DNA from: Phialophora verrucosa | Lineage: Eukaryota > Ascomycota > Eurotiomycetes > Chaetothyriales > Herpotrichiellaceae | Direction of reading: 5' to 3' | Assembly: GCA_002099365.1 (NCBI GenBank) | Contig: MSED01000005.1 | Coordinates: 992,001 to 1,056,000 of the forward strand | Length of the DNA: 64,000 nucleotides | Shown here: in pieces, positions 22,111 to 33,016 of the stretch | How positions within the stretch are numbered: the stretch's first letter is position 1 | How the letters are laid out: every line of letters begins with the position of its first letter | The notes under the pieces: generated by a model | What the model was told of the DNA's origin: nothing | The model's database searches: none | What the model saw: the letters and a program-made list of their open reading frames with translations, nothing else | Translations under genes and position numbers: made by a program

Positions 22111-22854
22111 ATGGACGACGACGCCTCCATAACGTCTCTCAAGGCAGATTTCATCCGCACCCAAGTGCGCCAACTCGACATCCTCCTCGAACCATCGACG
22201 CAGTGGCGCGATCTCCTGCCCGCCGCACCCGCCGACGAAGGCCAGCTCAGCGACAAGACGATCGCCGACCTGGTCGCCAAAGTCAACGACAAGATCCGGC
22301 AGCATAACCGCCTGATCTTCTCGACTCAGTCCCAACGGCACGTCGCCGAGCAGATCGAATCGCTGCATTGGAACCTCGTCTCGGGGAATTTGGAGCGAGC
22401 AGAGGCTGATGTGGTGGTTGTGCGTCGAGACGCGGAGTTGACGGACGCGCATGTCATCCGGTCACTGCCCCAGGAGTATGAGGATCTGAATCTCCATCCG
22501 GATCGTGAAGTGCAGCAGCAGGACGAGGCGGAGAGGTATTCCCGACTGCGCGAAGGGTTGGTGGAGTTGAGTGGGAAGAGAGATGCAGTCAAGAGGAGGT
22601 TGGCGCAGTATCAAGAGCTGAGGAGGTTGATCGAGCCGTTGGACGAACCGCAGAGGAATGTTCAACCGAATCTGGTCACGAGGGATGGAGAATTGAGCCA
22701 GGAGTTGGATCGGATGAGGGTGTTAATGGCAAGGGTCACGGGACGGGTCAGCGAGATGGGGAATTCGAGGACGGATGTGCAAGTATTGCAGGAAAAAGAA
22801 ACGACACAGCTGACGGATCAGCAAAAGCTCGCACGGGTCATGGGATTGGGTTGA
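22111..22854 (+). CDS. fta4: Kinetochore subunit Fta4 (Sim4/COMA complex)
   Basis: A single-exon gene of 247 aa. The frame is open upstream to 22027, but the ATG at 22111 places the conserved N-terminal region near the start. The region FIRTQVRQLDILLEP and then HNRLIFSTQSQRHVAEQIESLHW fits the Fta4 family. The rest is strongly helical and heptad-like with many charged residues, as expected for a coiled coil. Fta4 belongs to the inner kinetochore (the fission-yeast Sim4 complex, related to the CENP-U/Okp1 side), which links centromeric nucleosomes to the outer kinetochore. It is tail-to-tail with Sec62, with 134 bp between stop codons. The family call is by recalled pattern. Confidence 0.75.
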   Translation: MDDDASITSLKADFIRTQVRQLDILLEPSTQWRDLLPAAPADEGQLSDKTIADLVAKVNDKIRQHNRLIFSTQSQRHVAEQIESLHWNLVSGNLERAEADVVVVRRDAELTDAHVIRSLPQEYEDLNLHPDREVQQQDEAERYSRLREGLVELSGKRDAVKRRLAQYQELRRLIEPLDEPQRNVQPNLVTRDGELSQELDRMRVLMARVTGRVSEMGNSRTDVQVLQEKETTQLTDQQKLARVMGLG

Positions 22855-22988
22855 AGAGGTCCAACAAGTTGTGCATTTGCCATCGATACCACCGAATTGC
22901 CTCTGGTGATACAGGGTCTTTCGTGCGTCAACACTCCTCTCCATACCCGGAACGCCATGGAAAATGCAGACGCCCAGAAGAACGCAAC

Positions 22989-24286
22989 TCATTCATCATC
23001 AGCTTCCTCCACAGTCGGGGCAACGTGCCGCTTGGCCGCTGCTGATGGAAGACCTGGCTCGGCGCCAGAAGTCACCGCCGCACCATTCGAAGGAGCGGGA
23101 GGACCAACAACGGCCGGAGCAGTCTCGGTTTTCTCATTGCCGGTACCAGCAGCCCCAGCAAGCTTCTTCTGCGCCTTTCGGGCCTTCTTCTCCTTCTTCT
23201 TCCGCTTGATGTCCTCCTTCGTCTCATGCCAGCCCCACAGCGGCCGGAAGCTGTCAAAGAAGCCGACATCCTCGAACAGATTGGGATACAACCACAACCC
23301 CGGTGGGACGAGGAAGAACGTGATGACGAAGAGAATGAGGCGGAAGAGGGCCATGGCGAAGAAGAGCGCTATGAGCCCCATCAAGCCGACGGAGAGATAC
23401 CACACGCCTTGTCTCAGCTTCAGCGGCCATAGAGGGAAAAGAACGACAGCGAAGACGGCAATCAGGGCGAGGCCGGCCCACAGTTTCGTCTTCCATTGCG
23501 ATCCTTCGAATAGCCAAACATAATGCATCATCGGGTCGAAATCTTGTTGTTGCTCAATCTTGACTTCCCAGAGTCCCTTGACTCGTTTCTCTTTCTTGGG
23601 TTTGGCGTGGTTGTGGCCCTCGTGCGGGTCTTTCTTTGATACGCGCAGAGCGAGCATGGACAAGGGGAGAAGCTGTAGTGCCTGGCGGGCTTCGGTGTCG
23701 TTCTCGACCTTGGGTAGAAGAGGGTTTTTCTTTTGCGCTTTCTTGTAGGCATCGGATTGGAGGGCTCGGAAGGCTCGTTTGACTGGTCGGTGGGTCAGCA
23801 TCCCTGGCGGCGGGAGCAGCTAAGAGCAGTCGCAACAGAAATCCTACCTTTGAACATATCCTTTCTCTCCCCATTGAAGATACACGTCCTAGTCTTCAGG
23901 TCCTGGCTACGTAGAAACCTTGCGACGGCAAGCGCCTCGGGTTTCGCCTCGACGTTCGCATTCACGGGGATATGTTGAACCTGCTGTCCCGGCGGAGGTC
24001 CCCCAGGCCGTTGCTGTTGCTGCTGCGGTTGGCCTTGTGCTTGTGCCTGCTGCTGCGCCTGCTGTTGGCGTATGAACTGTTGTCTAGCCTCTTCCTGCTT
24101 CATCTGGACAAACTGCTGCGGGGTCATGCCCGCTTTTGCGGCTTCGGTTTCGATCTGTTGGCGCTGGAATGCTTGGAACTGTGGAATGGTCATGCCTCGT
24201 TTCTGAGCCTCCATGGCGATCAGTTGTTGGATTTGTTGCTGGTTGAAAGGAGCGCCGCCTGGCGGGGGTCCGCCTGGTGATGCCAT
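22989..24286 (-). CDS. SEC62: Protein translocation subunit Sec62
   Basis: Exons on the minus strand: 24286-23848 and 23782-22989 (410 aa), with one 65-nt intron that has a GCTGACC branch site. The first exon has an unusual Gln-rich segment (about residues 70-105) before the conserved cytosolic domain (AVARFLRSQDLKTRTCIFNG). The second exon has two membrane helices: LWAGLALIAVFAVVLFPLWPL, and a longer one starting VWYLSVGLMGLIALFFAMAL. A basic coiled-coil-like stretch (KEDIKRKKKEKKARKAQKK) and a low-complexity acidic tail follow. Sec62 works with Sec61/Sec63 in post-translational import into the ER. Its promoter region is shared with the divergent Mtc6 gene. Confidence 0.9.
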
Positions 24287-24846
24287 GGTTGCCAGAACGT
24301 GAGCGCAAGAGGAGAAGCAGATGAGCCTATAGAGGTGGTGTGCCGGGAATACACTATGGACCGGTGAGACTATGTCCAAGCACGGACAGTATCAGCGAAA
24401 GAAGTGGGCGTGAAGGGAAAAATGCGATTTCACGAGAAGACACGGTTTGAGATGAACCTCAGGGTCCAAAATTCTGGAGACACACTGGCATGTCTGGTGC
24501 TCGCCTGTGCCACGATTCCTCAGCCTCGCGAGGCTGGAGCCGCACGTGATCTCCAGCTGGAGGTTAACATTGTGGCTGTGCAATTCAGTTGCATCTCGCG
24601 TCCAAATTGTCGTCGTCGTCCTTGAATAATCAAGCCGTCACTGGTAAATTTCATCATTTCGAGGGTGTAATTCTAGACGCCACCAAGTGCGACCTGGCGA
24701 CGTGTTACTTGTGCTACAGAACCCCCCCGGCGAAACACTGTGTCCGGTCTCATTCCCAGGCCGCATCTGCGGTGCCCCGGGTCCCCAGAGTCGGCCAGCT
24801 ATACTATTCAAGATGTCGAGATAGCATTCGCCGACGGGTTGGACAC
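24287..24846. promoter_or_regulatory. Intergenic region between divergent SEC62 and MTC6
   Basis: A 560-bp stretch between two divergent start codons. The frame of the Mtc6 gene stays open upstream to 24589, but that extension has no family character and I treat it as 5' UTR. No sites are assigned. Confidence 0.4.
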
Positions 24847-26811
24847 ATGGCTTCGCTCCATTACGACCCTGACCCCGACGCCATCCCGGACGACCACTGG
24901 GCCACTGTCTATCTGTCGATGCGAGATGCATCGGGAGAGATACCCATCAACCACATAACCTATCCGGGCGTGCATGTCACCCAAGCATGCTTTGCCGATG
25001 GAGTGTACGACGACCTCCCCACGCAAAGCTGTATTTCAGATCTGTTCGCCCGCCAATTCCGCCGGCTTATCATCGACCTGTACTGGGACAACATAAACCG
25101 CCAGTTTAACCTCTGTCCTGTCGAATTACCTCCTCTGGTGGGCAACTCATCGGCTGGCTACAGCGTTGATTCTTCTGCGCTCTACTCAATCACAGAGTCC
25201 ACCGCCTCAAGTCCCACAATCCCAACCACTGCAATTGCGTCAAATGAAACAAGTGCTTTGGGACCCTCCCTTGAGAAGCGCCAATCCTCGGCCTCCTCCT
25301 TGACCGCCTCGACTTCATTGACAGATTCTTCTGGTTCTACATCTGTGGATGCCTCTGCAACAATCAGTAGCAGTACTACCACCACCTCGACCACCGATGT
25401 GGCAATTCCAACATCCACAGGTGCCTCTGGCAGCACACTGCTGGAGTTGGGCCCCTACGTGTGCAGCCTAGATCTCAACCTCGGCTCCATCATTTCTTTG
25501 TACGGTGACTACTTTGACCATACATCAGATACCATCTCAGCACGATTGCATTTTCTGGATATCAATCTCCACGCCGCGGCACCGTTTACAGATCCTTCAG
25601 CACCTGCACATGCGCCCATGGCCGGCCGACTGCCCCGAGGCGATGATCTTGTGGGAGCTCAGTTTCAAAACGACCTTGCTAGGAACCTCTACACGCCGCG
25701 GGACCTGGAAGACGATCGACGGGATCTCAACAAGACATGGTTCCGAGATAATTATCGGGTCCTTACTGACACCGCATACTTTAGCACCGCAGAGACAGGC
25801 CAGGATCGTGATATTTCCACTCCGGATGGCTGGCCGGGTGAAGCTTGGGTACTGCTCACCGATAGTCGGAGGCTTCTGGTGAGCTGGGGCGAGATCGATG
25901 CTCAAATGGCACAGTATGATTTCCTCACCGATGCGATCAACGTCTTCAATGCGAGTGATCTGATCTCAACTCCGCCCGTTGAATGGAACGGCGGCGGTGA
26001 TATAACCTCAGGCTGTTTTTACCACGCAGGGGAGACCACCGTCGCCGCAACCAATGCGTCCTGGGCCATGGCTGTAATCGATAATACAGACCCCAGCGCT
26101 CTCCCTACTCTTGCTCAGAACATGACAGCATGCGGGATCTCTCCAGTATTGAACATGACCCTTGGTGACTCCGGCGTACAGAGCGGCATGTCGTTCTATC
26201 GTAACTTTGTCCAGTCATCCGTCTTTGGATGGGGTCCCGGGGAGCCGACAAACGCCTCCTCTCAGCAGAATAATGACGACCTGCGGTGCGCTGTACTGGA
26301 CTCAACTGGCGCTTACAGAGGGCATTGGCGCGTCGAGACCTGCCAGAAATCACGGCGGGCTGCATGTCGCATTGCCGGTCAACCATATGCGTGGCGGCTG
26401 TCCACGTTCAACGTTCCCTTTGGTGCAGCTCCAGATGCATGTCCAGAACACACCGAGTTTGATCTCCCGAGGACCGGGCTTGAGAACACATACCTATATC
26501 GTCAAGTGCTCAACGACACTTCTTCCGACTGTGATGATTGCGACGACATCATGTCCGGGATCTGGATCAATTTCAACTCCCTTGACCAGCCTGCTTGCTG
26601 GGTGATCGACGGTCCTAACGGGACGTGTCCCTACTCGGACTTTGAAGCCGAACAGCAACAGCGACAGATCCTCATCCCTACCATTGCGGCAATCATCATC
26701 TTGATCTTGAGCGTCCTCACTCTGTTGGTCAAATGTAATCAAAATCGAAGGAATGGCCGGACCAGGAGAAGGGGAGAGAATGGGTGGGAGTATGAGGGCA
26801 TCCCTTCCTGA
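24847..26811 (+). CDS. MTC6: Maintenance of telomere capping protein 6 (Mtc6)
   Basis: A single-exon gene of 654 aa. I place the start at the ATG at 24847, where MASLHYDPDPD begins the family-like region; the open frame further upstream is not family-like. The first half has RRLIIDLYWDNINRQFNLCPVE, then a Ser/Thr-rich linker (roughly residues 105-195) and DGWPGEAWV. The second half contains SGCFYHAGETT and a lectin-like region with FGWGPGEPTNAS, HWRVETC and AACRI. A single membrane helix (about residues 607-629) and a basic cytosolic tail end the chain. Many N-x-S/T sites suggest a glycosylated lumenal or extracellular domain. Yeast mtc6 mutants interact with a cdc13 telomere-capping allele; the biochemical role is unknown. 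Confidence 0.82.
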   Translation: MASLHYDPDPDAIPDDHWATVYLSMRDASGEIPINHITYPGVHVTQACFADGVYDDLPTQSCISDLFARQFRRLIIDLYWDNINRQFNLCPVELPPLVGNSSAGYSVDSSALYSITESTASSPTIPTTAIASNETSALGPSLEKRQSSASSLTASTSLTDSSGSTSVDASATISSSTTTTSTTDVAIPTSTGASGSTLLELGPYVCSLDLNLGSIISLYGDYFDHTSDTISARLHFLDINLHAAAPFTDPSAPAHAPMAGRLPRGDDLVGAQFQNDLARNLYTPRDLEDDRRDLNKTWFRDNYRVLTDTAYFSTAETGQDRDISTPDGWPGEAWVLLTDSRRLLVSWGEIDAQMAQYDFLTDAINVFNASDLISTPPVEWNGGGDITSGCFYHAGETTVAATNASWAMAVIDNTDPSALPTLAQNMTACGISPVLNMTLGDSGVQSGMSFYRNFVQSSVFGWGPGEPTNASSQQNNDDLRCAVLDSTGAYRGHWRVETCQKSRRAACRIAGQPYAWRLSTFNVPFGAAPDACPEHTEFDLPRTGLENTYLYRQVLNDTSSDCDDCDDIMSGIWINFNSLDQPACWVIDGPNGTCPYSDFEAEQQQRQILIPTIAAIIILILSVLTLLVKCNQNRRNGRTRRRGENGWEYEGIPS

Positions 26812-27548
26812 AGGGCTCGTTCGGATAATTCATCGCCGAACAAGATTTGTACACTTTCAGCACATGCAATCGATTGCTACTTTCTAAGCTGGCGGCGGAA
26901 TGCCTTCGGCCGAGTTCGCCACCACGTGAAGCCGCTATGAGTCGGATCAACTCTCCCCCGACAGGCACAGGTCGGCGACTTTTGACCAAGGCGTGCTGGG
27001 CACGGCAAATCGATCATGACTCAGCTCGGTCACCCCACAGGAGGGGGCGTAGCCTTGCGCAGTCATTCCGTGTCTCGGATATACTGGAGTAACCATTTTT
27101 GCGGGACAAGGCTCGTCAAGGCGGGATCTGGATTTCAAACCGCGGCCGGGGATCGCGTAATTTCCCGTGTGGAAGCGTTGTGGCAGCTGTACACTGTCCG
27201 ACAGGGGGGTCCAGGTGGGGATTTCTAAGCTACAGGGAGGAAGCTACAGTACACGCTTGAAAGGGGAACGACTTGTGTAGTATAAGAAACGGCACATCCC
27301 CCTACAGAAGCAGTGCTCAGCCATTCGACACAATCGCACCATATCACACCATTTCTCAGCCGTCCGCAATCAGACACGGAGCCAACTCCACATCCCCCCA
27401 TTTAATCTTCCAGCTGAGCCCCACATTGTACACAGCATCAACGAGACATCGTTCCTTTCGAGTCTGCCACGGCGAGCGTCGACGTAGAATAGAAACACCA
27501 GCGACAGGTTCCAGCCAGTAGATAACAAACCAAAACCGAAAACCGAAA
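26812..27548. other. Intergenic region, promoter of the NmrA-like gene
   Basis: No supportable gene. Just upstream of 27549 the sequence is C/A-rich, as in fungal 5' UTRs. A TATAAG element sits near 27280, about 265 bp before the ATG. Confidence 0.35.
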
Positions 27549-28457
27549 ATGGCCCCGACCAAAGTCGCCGTCGCCGGAGCAACAGGCAACATCGGTCTCC
27601 CCATCGTCAAAGCGCTCCTCGCGGCAACCCACGACGTCGTCGTGCTCACACGCAAGGGCTCGAACAGCGCGTCCAAACTGCCCAAGGCATCCAACCTCAC
27701 CGTCAAGGAAGTCGACTATACATCCGTCGGCGAGCTCACGTCGGCACTGGAGGGCGTCAAGGTTGTGGTTTCAACCCTCGCCACCGAGTCCCTCGGCGGT
27801 CAGAACCCTCTGATCGACGCGGCCGTCGCGGCCGGGGTCGAGAGATTCCTCCCTTCCGAGTTCGGCTCCGACACAGTCAACCCGATCACGTCGAAACTGC
27901 CGGTGTTCAAGTTCAAAGTGGCGACGCAGGAGTACCTGAAGGAAAAGGCGGCGCAGAACCCGGGGTTCAGCTACACGCTGGTGATCAACGGGCCGTTCTT
28001 CGACTGGGGTCTCGAGTACGGCTTCATTCTCAACCCAAAGGCGCATTCCGGCACGCTGTACAACGGCGGGGACGTGAACTTCTCGGCCACGACGCTGGCG
28101 TCGATCGCGCAGGCCGTGGTCGGCGTGGTGGCCCATCTCGACGAGACCAAGAATCGCGCCGTCTACGTCCACGACACCGTCACCACGCAGAACAAACTGA
28201 TCGGGTATGCCAAGGAGAAGGACGGCAAAGAATGGGACACGACCGTGAGGAGCACCAAGGACGTGTACGAGGAGAGTCTCAAGGAGTTGCAGAGCGGCGG
28301 GGACTTTGGTAAGGCCATGGTCGGACTCATCTTCTCGAGCATCTTCGGGGGCAAGGAGACCGGCGGCACCTTCGAGGGCAGAGACGATAACAAATTGCTG
28401 GGCGTCAAGGGGTATACTGACGAGGAAGTCAAGACGTTGGTCCAGAGTCTCGTGTGA
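27549..28457 (+). CDS. NmrA-like / isoflavone reductase-like NAD(P)-binding protein
   Basis: A single-exon gene of 302 aa. The ATG at 27549 sits in a favourable AAAATGGC context. The N-terminal dinucleotide motif VAVAGATGNIGLPIVKALL (residues 6-24) is the GxxGxxG form of the atypical short-chain dehydrogenase/NmrA family. Typical family blocks follow: KVVVSTLAT, AGVERFLPSEFGSD and YTLVINGPFFDWGLEYG. Such proteins either reduce aromatic or quinone-type substrates with NADPH or act as redox sensors, as in NmrA. Nothing in the sequence separates these options. Codon use is strongly GC-biased at third positions relative to neighbouring genes, which suggests high expression. Confidence 0.85.
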   Translation: MAPTKVAVAGATGNIGLPIVKALLAATHDVVVLTRKGSNSASKLPKASNLTVKEVDYTSVGELTSALEGVKVVVSTLATESLGGQNPLIDAAVAAGVERFLPSEFGSDTVNPITSKLPVFKFKVATQEYLKEKAAQNPGFSYTLVINGPFFDWGLEYGFILNPKAHSGTLYNGGDVNFSATTLASIAQAVVGVVAHLDETKNRAVYVHDTVTTQNKLIGYAKEKDGKEWDTTVRSTKDVYEESLKELQSGGDFGKAMVGLIFSSIFGGKETGGTFEGRDDNKLLGVKGYTDEEVKTLVQSLV

Positions 28458-28854
28458 GTTTCTTTCTCCGACGCGCGCGAGTTAGAGCAGACGAAACCGA
28501 GTGCGCCGCATCGCGAATCGATCGGGACATACTCGGCTGACGGGCACACAGAGACGGCGGTCGGGCTGGGAAGTTGTAGCTATGCAGCGCAGTCACATAG
28601 ATGCAGTAGCCAGCTAGATAGCCCGGTCGACCAGGAGTATGTATACCGTTCAGGCACTCAGAGCGCATGAAAGCAGATGTGGATCTCGTTCCTGTTCATT
28701 GGATTATCCATTCCATTTCATACTACATTCATATCACCAATTCTGAGGTGACAGGGTCGTCAGTCCGCTCCGCCAAAATTCGTCGGATCCTCCCTCGGTA
28801 TGGACAGTATTTAATCCCTCCCCCCAACCCATCATTGACAAACTTTGCTCCCCA
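28458..28854. other. Intergenic region, two convergent 3' ends
   Basis: A 397-bp spacer between the NmrA-like gene and the disordered protein gene on the other strand. Nothing further is seen. Confidence 0.35.
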
Positions 28855-31065
28855 TCATATCCACGTTCTTCCGCCATGATCCACAAACGTCACGACCGCC
28901 CTCCCCGAGCGGCGGATGTGTTTTCCCCTATCGATATACTCAGCCTGACGCAGACGCTGATGGAGATACATACCCCGGTCCCTCCCGCGTCCGCCCGCCG
29001 ACCCACAACCCAGCTCAGGGTACGACATGCCGTCATAGAAGATCGGGTATGATCTGACGAATTGCCAGGGCGAGGACGACCTTGAGTCCGATGCCATATT
29101 TTCTCCGGGCCCGGAGGATGTCCTGGGTGAAGGTGTAAGTGTGGGAGTGAGAGGACTGGATGCTCCACCGGACACGAGGCTCAAAGTCACGTCCGTGTCT
29201 GGCGTGAGGGGAGCTTGTCTGGGTGTTTCGTATGATGAGGGTTGGAGAGTTAAGGTCGAGGTCGAACAACAAGAGGAAAACGAGGAACCACGCCTTATGG
29301 TGATGCTTTGGTCGTCTTCGTCGATGTCGATGTCACTGTCATTGTCGGGACGGTAGTACAGATTCAAGACCTGGTCAATCGTATCGGTGAGGGAGTCGCG
29401 GTGCTTCTGGGTCTGCTCCGGTTCCGGTTCCGGTCCTTGCGGGCAGATAGCGATAGTCAGCTCGTCAGGGAGAAGGGGGAGCGGCTTGTTTTTGTCGCTC
29501 GGCCGATCTGCGCGTAGTGGTGTAGTGTTGTGGATTGGCGCTTGGGTCAGGGTGACGTTGCTGTGGTTGGAATCGGTGCACAGGATTGTCGACCACGACG
29601 TGGAGGAGGTGGTGGAGTTGATTGATAACGGCAGTGTGTGGTCGTGCAACGGCGGCTGTTGAATCTGTGGCGAAAAGGGGTCAACGGGAGAGCCGTATGA
29701 GATATCTGCTCCTTCTTCAGGGATGCTGGCAATGGGAGATGGCGGCCGTGCTCGTGGTCGGCGTAGGGAGTCGATTCTTGGGGGTCGCGGAGTGAGGAGC
29801 CTGCTATCAGATTGGCACAACGGGATCGCGCGCGGGACAACTTTGTCTTGACTGCTCAATTCTAAGGGGCATGTTCGAGTAAAGTTGGGCGCCGAGGTCT
29901 TTCCACTGGTACGAGGAAGAGTCTCGCTGTGGCCATGGTGTTGTAGACTCGGGCCGGGACTAGCATTGAGATTGACAGCGACAGCATCCTCATGTGCTGC
30001 CGGGGACGTAGGGCGAACGTCCGAAGGAGGGCAAAGGGAGGACAACCAATGCTGAATAGGTGAGGACGTCGATGTGCATGTCAATGTCAACGATTTCGAT
30101 GTTGACCTTGATCCCTCAAACGGCGACCATGGACTCGCCTTACGTTGCCGGGTTTCGACACCTCTCTCAGGCTGGTCAGAATGACATTGTACGTTGGTGT
30201 GGCTGTGCGACACAGTCTCCGGCTCAAAGGGGGTCATTTCTCCCGCAAGGAACCCGTTGCCGCTGATCACCGATGTAAGCTGAGAGGTCAGCTTTTTCTT
30301 CGCCTCCTCCTCCTCGCCATTGTCTTGACTGTAAACGCTTCGCTCCTCGTCTGTCACGGAAACAGTATCGCTGAACTGATCTTCCATCCATTGCTTGGGT
30401 ATCACTTTGTCCCAGCCGTCCTTGTGGACTCGAAAAGTTTCTGCGCCGACCTTATCTGGATCTAGTTCAGCCAGGGGCTGCCTGGGCGCAGCAGAAGATC
30501 TTGCTCTCGAAGACGAACCCAGTTGGTGACCTGGCGGTCGTTCAATTTTCGAGGCGCCACTCGTCGTTCCGCGCGACAGCTCAGGATGTGACTCGAGAAG
30601 TGCCCGAGTTTGGAAAGCATCTGGCCGAGGAGGAAGGGGCGGGCTAATCCTTTGTCGGGGTCTGTTGCAGTCCAGTACAGGTCGGTTAAGTGACCACCAT
30701 CGCGAGCTTACTTTTGATTTGGTTTGTTGCTCGGCGAGCTCTGGAGAGAGGGTTGCGTCCCAGGTCGGAGTACTAGTTTTTAGACCTTTAGTAGATTGGG
30801 ATAGAGACCATGGTGATATTGAAGTCTTGCGCTTGAGGTTCACAGGCGGCCGGGCAAAAGGGTCGGGAGATTCGACGGTCGGTCTTCTAACGAGTGCTTC
30901 GGCACCTGATAAAATCGTGCTCGCAAGGGAGAACCGCGTACAAGGAGTATCGGCCTGGCTTTTACGTGCCCTCGCTGACAGCAGCCAAGAAGGCTGAGCG
31001 CTGGTTGGCTCTGATGAGGTCCAGCTGAGTTGAATTCGATGGTCGGGGGTGAAAGGATGGGCCAT
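28855..31065 (-). CDS. Hypothetical protein, 736 aa, largely disordered
   Basis: I do not recognise this protein. It is a single open frame of 736 codons, far too long to arise by chance on this scale. It is rich in Ser, Pro, Thr and Arg and probably disordered over most of its length. The parts that look most constrained are an acidic-aromatic stretch near residues 215-245 (GWDKVIPKQWMEDQFSDTVS) and the C-terminal 80 residues, which hold SPWQFVRSYPIFYDGMSYPE and a basic segment ending VTFVDHGGRTWI. A folded or binding motif at the C-terminus is therefore likely. A short cryptic intron inside it cannot be excluded. It has no domain from which to infer function. Confidence 0.6.
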   Translation of the reverse strand: MAHPFTPDHRIQLSWTSSEPTSAQPSWLLSARARKSQADTPCTRFSLASTILSGAEALVRRPTVESPDPFARPPVNLKRKTSISPWSLSQSTKGLKTSTPTWDATLSPELAEQQTKSKVSSRWWSLNRPVLDCNRPRQRISPPLPPRPDAFQTRALLESHPELSRGTTSGASKIERPPGHQLGSSSRARSSAAPRQPLAELDPDKVGAETFRVHKDGWDKVIPKQWMEDQFSDTVSVTDEERSVYSQDNGEEEEAKKKLTSQLTSVISGNGFLAGEMTPFEPETVSHSHTNVQCHSDQPERGVETRQRKASPWSPFEGSRSTSKSLTLTCTSTSSPIQHWLSSLCPPSDVRPTSPAAHEDAVAVNLNASPGPSLQHHGHSETLPRTSGKTSAPNFTRTCPLELSSQDKVVPRAIPLCQSDSRLLTPRPPRIDSLRRPRARPPSPIASIPEEGADISYGSPVDPFSPQIQQPPLHDHTLPLSINSTTSSTSWSTILCTDSNHSNVTLTQAPIHNTTPLRADRPSDKNKPLPLLPDELTIAICPQGPEPEPEQTQKHRDSLTDTIDQVLNLYYRPDNDSDIDIDEDDQSITIRRGSSFSSCCSTSTLTLQPSSYETPRQAPLTPDTDVTLSLVSGGASSPLTPTLTPSPRTSSGPGENMASDSRSSSPWQFVRSYPIFYDGMSYPELGCGSAGGRGRDRGMYLHQRLRQAEYIDRGKHIRRSGRAVVTFVDHGGRTWI

Positions 31066-31638
31066 GGATCTGTATCAGGTATGTTGCGATGTTCTTGGAC
31101 GCAGAAACCTTGCAACGCCGTTCGAATCATATATGCCGCTTGAATTCGTCGGGGTAAACGAGCTGAGCTCGAGAGTCGGTGAGGTGCCATAGCTTCACGG
31201 CCTCCGGACATCCTTCTGGAACTTCTAGGCGGGTGATAGAGTTTGACACCTGCTTGGTGAGTGACACGAAAAAAGAGCATGTGCCTGTTGGCTCGAGAGC
31301 TTCCAGTATACAGCGTACGAAGCGGTCATGAGTGGAAGTCGGGTCATGAGAACGCAGTGCTGTTTGTCGAAAGTCTCACGGGCAAGGAGAGTGACGAAGG
31401 TCAACCACGCGCATCCCTTGTGTCTCTGCTGCACATGTCACTCCTGTTTGACTTACCTGAGGCTGGCACATTCTCATATGGTTTGTCCTCGCCAGCTATA
31501 AGGAGGACCGTTGTCACCGTCAGTAGAAGAAGCGGATGGGAATCGATAGAACTTCCTTAGGGTCGGTATATGTGGGCCAAGCAATGTTCTTGATCTGTCC
31601 ATCGCTCCCCTCTAGATAAGGTCGCATGCGTTATTGAA
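31066..31638. other. Intergenic region
   Basis: No supportable gene. It lies between the start of the disordered protein gene (31065, minus strand) and the end of the esterase gene (31639, minus strand). Confidence 0.35.
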
Positions 31639-33016
31639 TCACAACTTGGCTTTGATCCATGATTTGATGGCCTTTCCTTGCTCTGTCTCGGCAGTGTCGT
31701 TGAAACGCAAGTGGATGATGGGTGCAATATGTGCTTCGTTTGCTCCAATCACGTATGTGAGGTTGTCGGGGTTTACAGACTTCCGGGTCAACGTCAGAAT
31801 CTCACCCATAAATGTCTAAACAACAGCAGCATGGGGATGGAGTCGACTTACCTTGTACTTCTCTACCCACTCGCCGATGCAGTCGACCAGGATCTCGTTG
31901 GCACCGGAAACGACCAGTATTTGTTCGACCTTTGCATCTTTCCACCAGTCAGCCGGCGCAGTAAGCGGCTCTGCGTATGGCGTTGTAGGCTTCCCAGCCA
32001 GATAGTCCTTCGACCATTTTTCCCCTGCATAATGGGAGACAAGATCCTTGTACCGGTTCTTCTTTTCGCTCGGCCAGTCTAGATTGAAACTAACCCAAGG
32101 TGCGACAGCAACAATGGCCTTGAGCTTTTCCCCTTCACCCAGTGTGAGTTCCGGGAAGTCGGGTGAAGGATGCATTATCTGTGAGAGTACGCCCAGGCAC
32201 ATGTTGCCACCAGCAGAATCACCCGCAAGGATGATCTCAGAGGGTGGTCGCTTCAAGTCCTCAATCACGTACTTGACTGCCTCAACGGCTTCGTAGATCG
32301 GCTTTGGATACGTCGCATGCGGCACAAGTGTGTATTCGAGAAACAGGAATGCGATGGTGATGTCGCTAGATTTGGCATCGTTTTGAACGCCATTCCAGAA
32401 TCTAAGATGAGTGTCATCACCGTCGAGAGAAAAGCCGCCGCCTGGGTAACGGTCAGCGCATGCGCAACGATTACAACACCACGTCTCTTCGTACCATGAT
32501 AGTAGACGCAGGTGTACTTGGCGGTCTTCGGGTCGCCGACCCAGAATGCTTTGACTCCTGACTTCAGCGTCACGAAATTAGGTTGTATGCTGTTGTCCTT
32601 GCACCATTTCTCATAGACCTTGGAGAACGGGGCGCCAATATACCTATGCGCGTCAGCCGAGTTCCTTGAAGCGGAACCGAGGCTTCTCACTGTATTTGAA
32701 GGGTACTGAGCCTTCGCACCATCTGGGCCTCGTCAGCAGGAACGAGCGTGTTCAGGGGCAGGTGTGTCTACCTTGCGAATTACCGCAAAGTTGATATGCT
32801 GTCCGTAGGTGTGGGCTCCCGACTCCCCACGGAACGGAGCTGTGGCCGCTGTATACAATGCGGTTCCCGCTGCAAGTCGTCAGGATCAGAGAATACGGGC
32901 AGCGGGGCAGTCCTACCGATAGAGAGGAGTCCTGGGAACACATCCAGCTTCTCCAGGAACGAGACCTGGTGAATCGGCGTAGAAAGCGCCTGATCGGCTG
33001 TTGGAGGTGCAGTCAT
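31639..33016 (-). CDS. Alpha/beta hydrolase, hormone-sensitive lipase (Say1-like) family
   Basis: Exons on the minus strand: 33016-32917, 32869-32772, 32722-32691, 32643-32495, 32441-31852, 31815-31639 (381 aa). One exon is only 32 nt; all joins keep phase. The oxyanion motif HGGGFSLDGDD spans the fourth and fifth exons. The nucleophile elbow is GDSAGG; the likely acid is in EILVDCIGEW and the His in GANEAHIAP, near the end, so the triad is complete. The family hydrolyses short to medium acyl esters; yeast Say1 deacetylates steryl acetates. Here the fold and triad are clear and the substrate is not. The N-terminal portion may hold a membrane-associated segment around LLSIGTALYTAATAP, but no signal peptide is evident. 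Confidence 0.85.

Noticed and set aside
24589..24846. In-frame upstream extension of the Mtc6 gene
   Set aside because: The extra 86 residues have no family character and do not begin with a convincing start; the ATG at 24847 matches the expected N-terminus.
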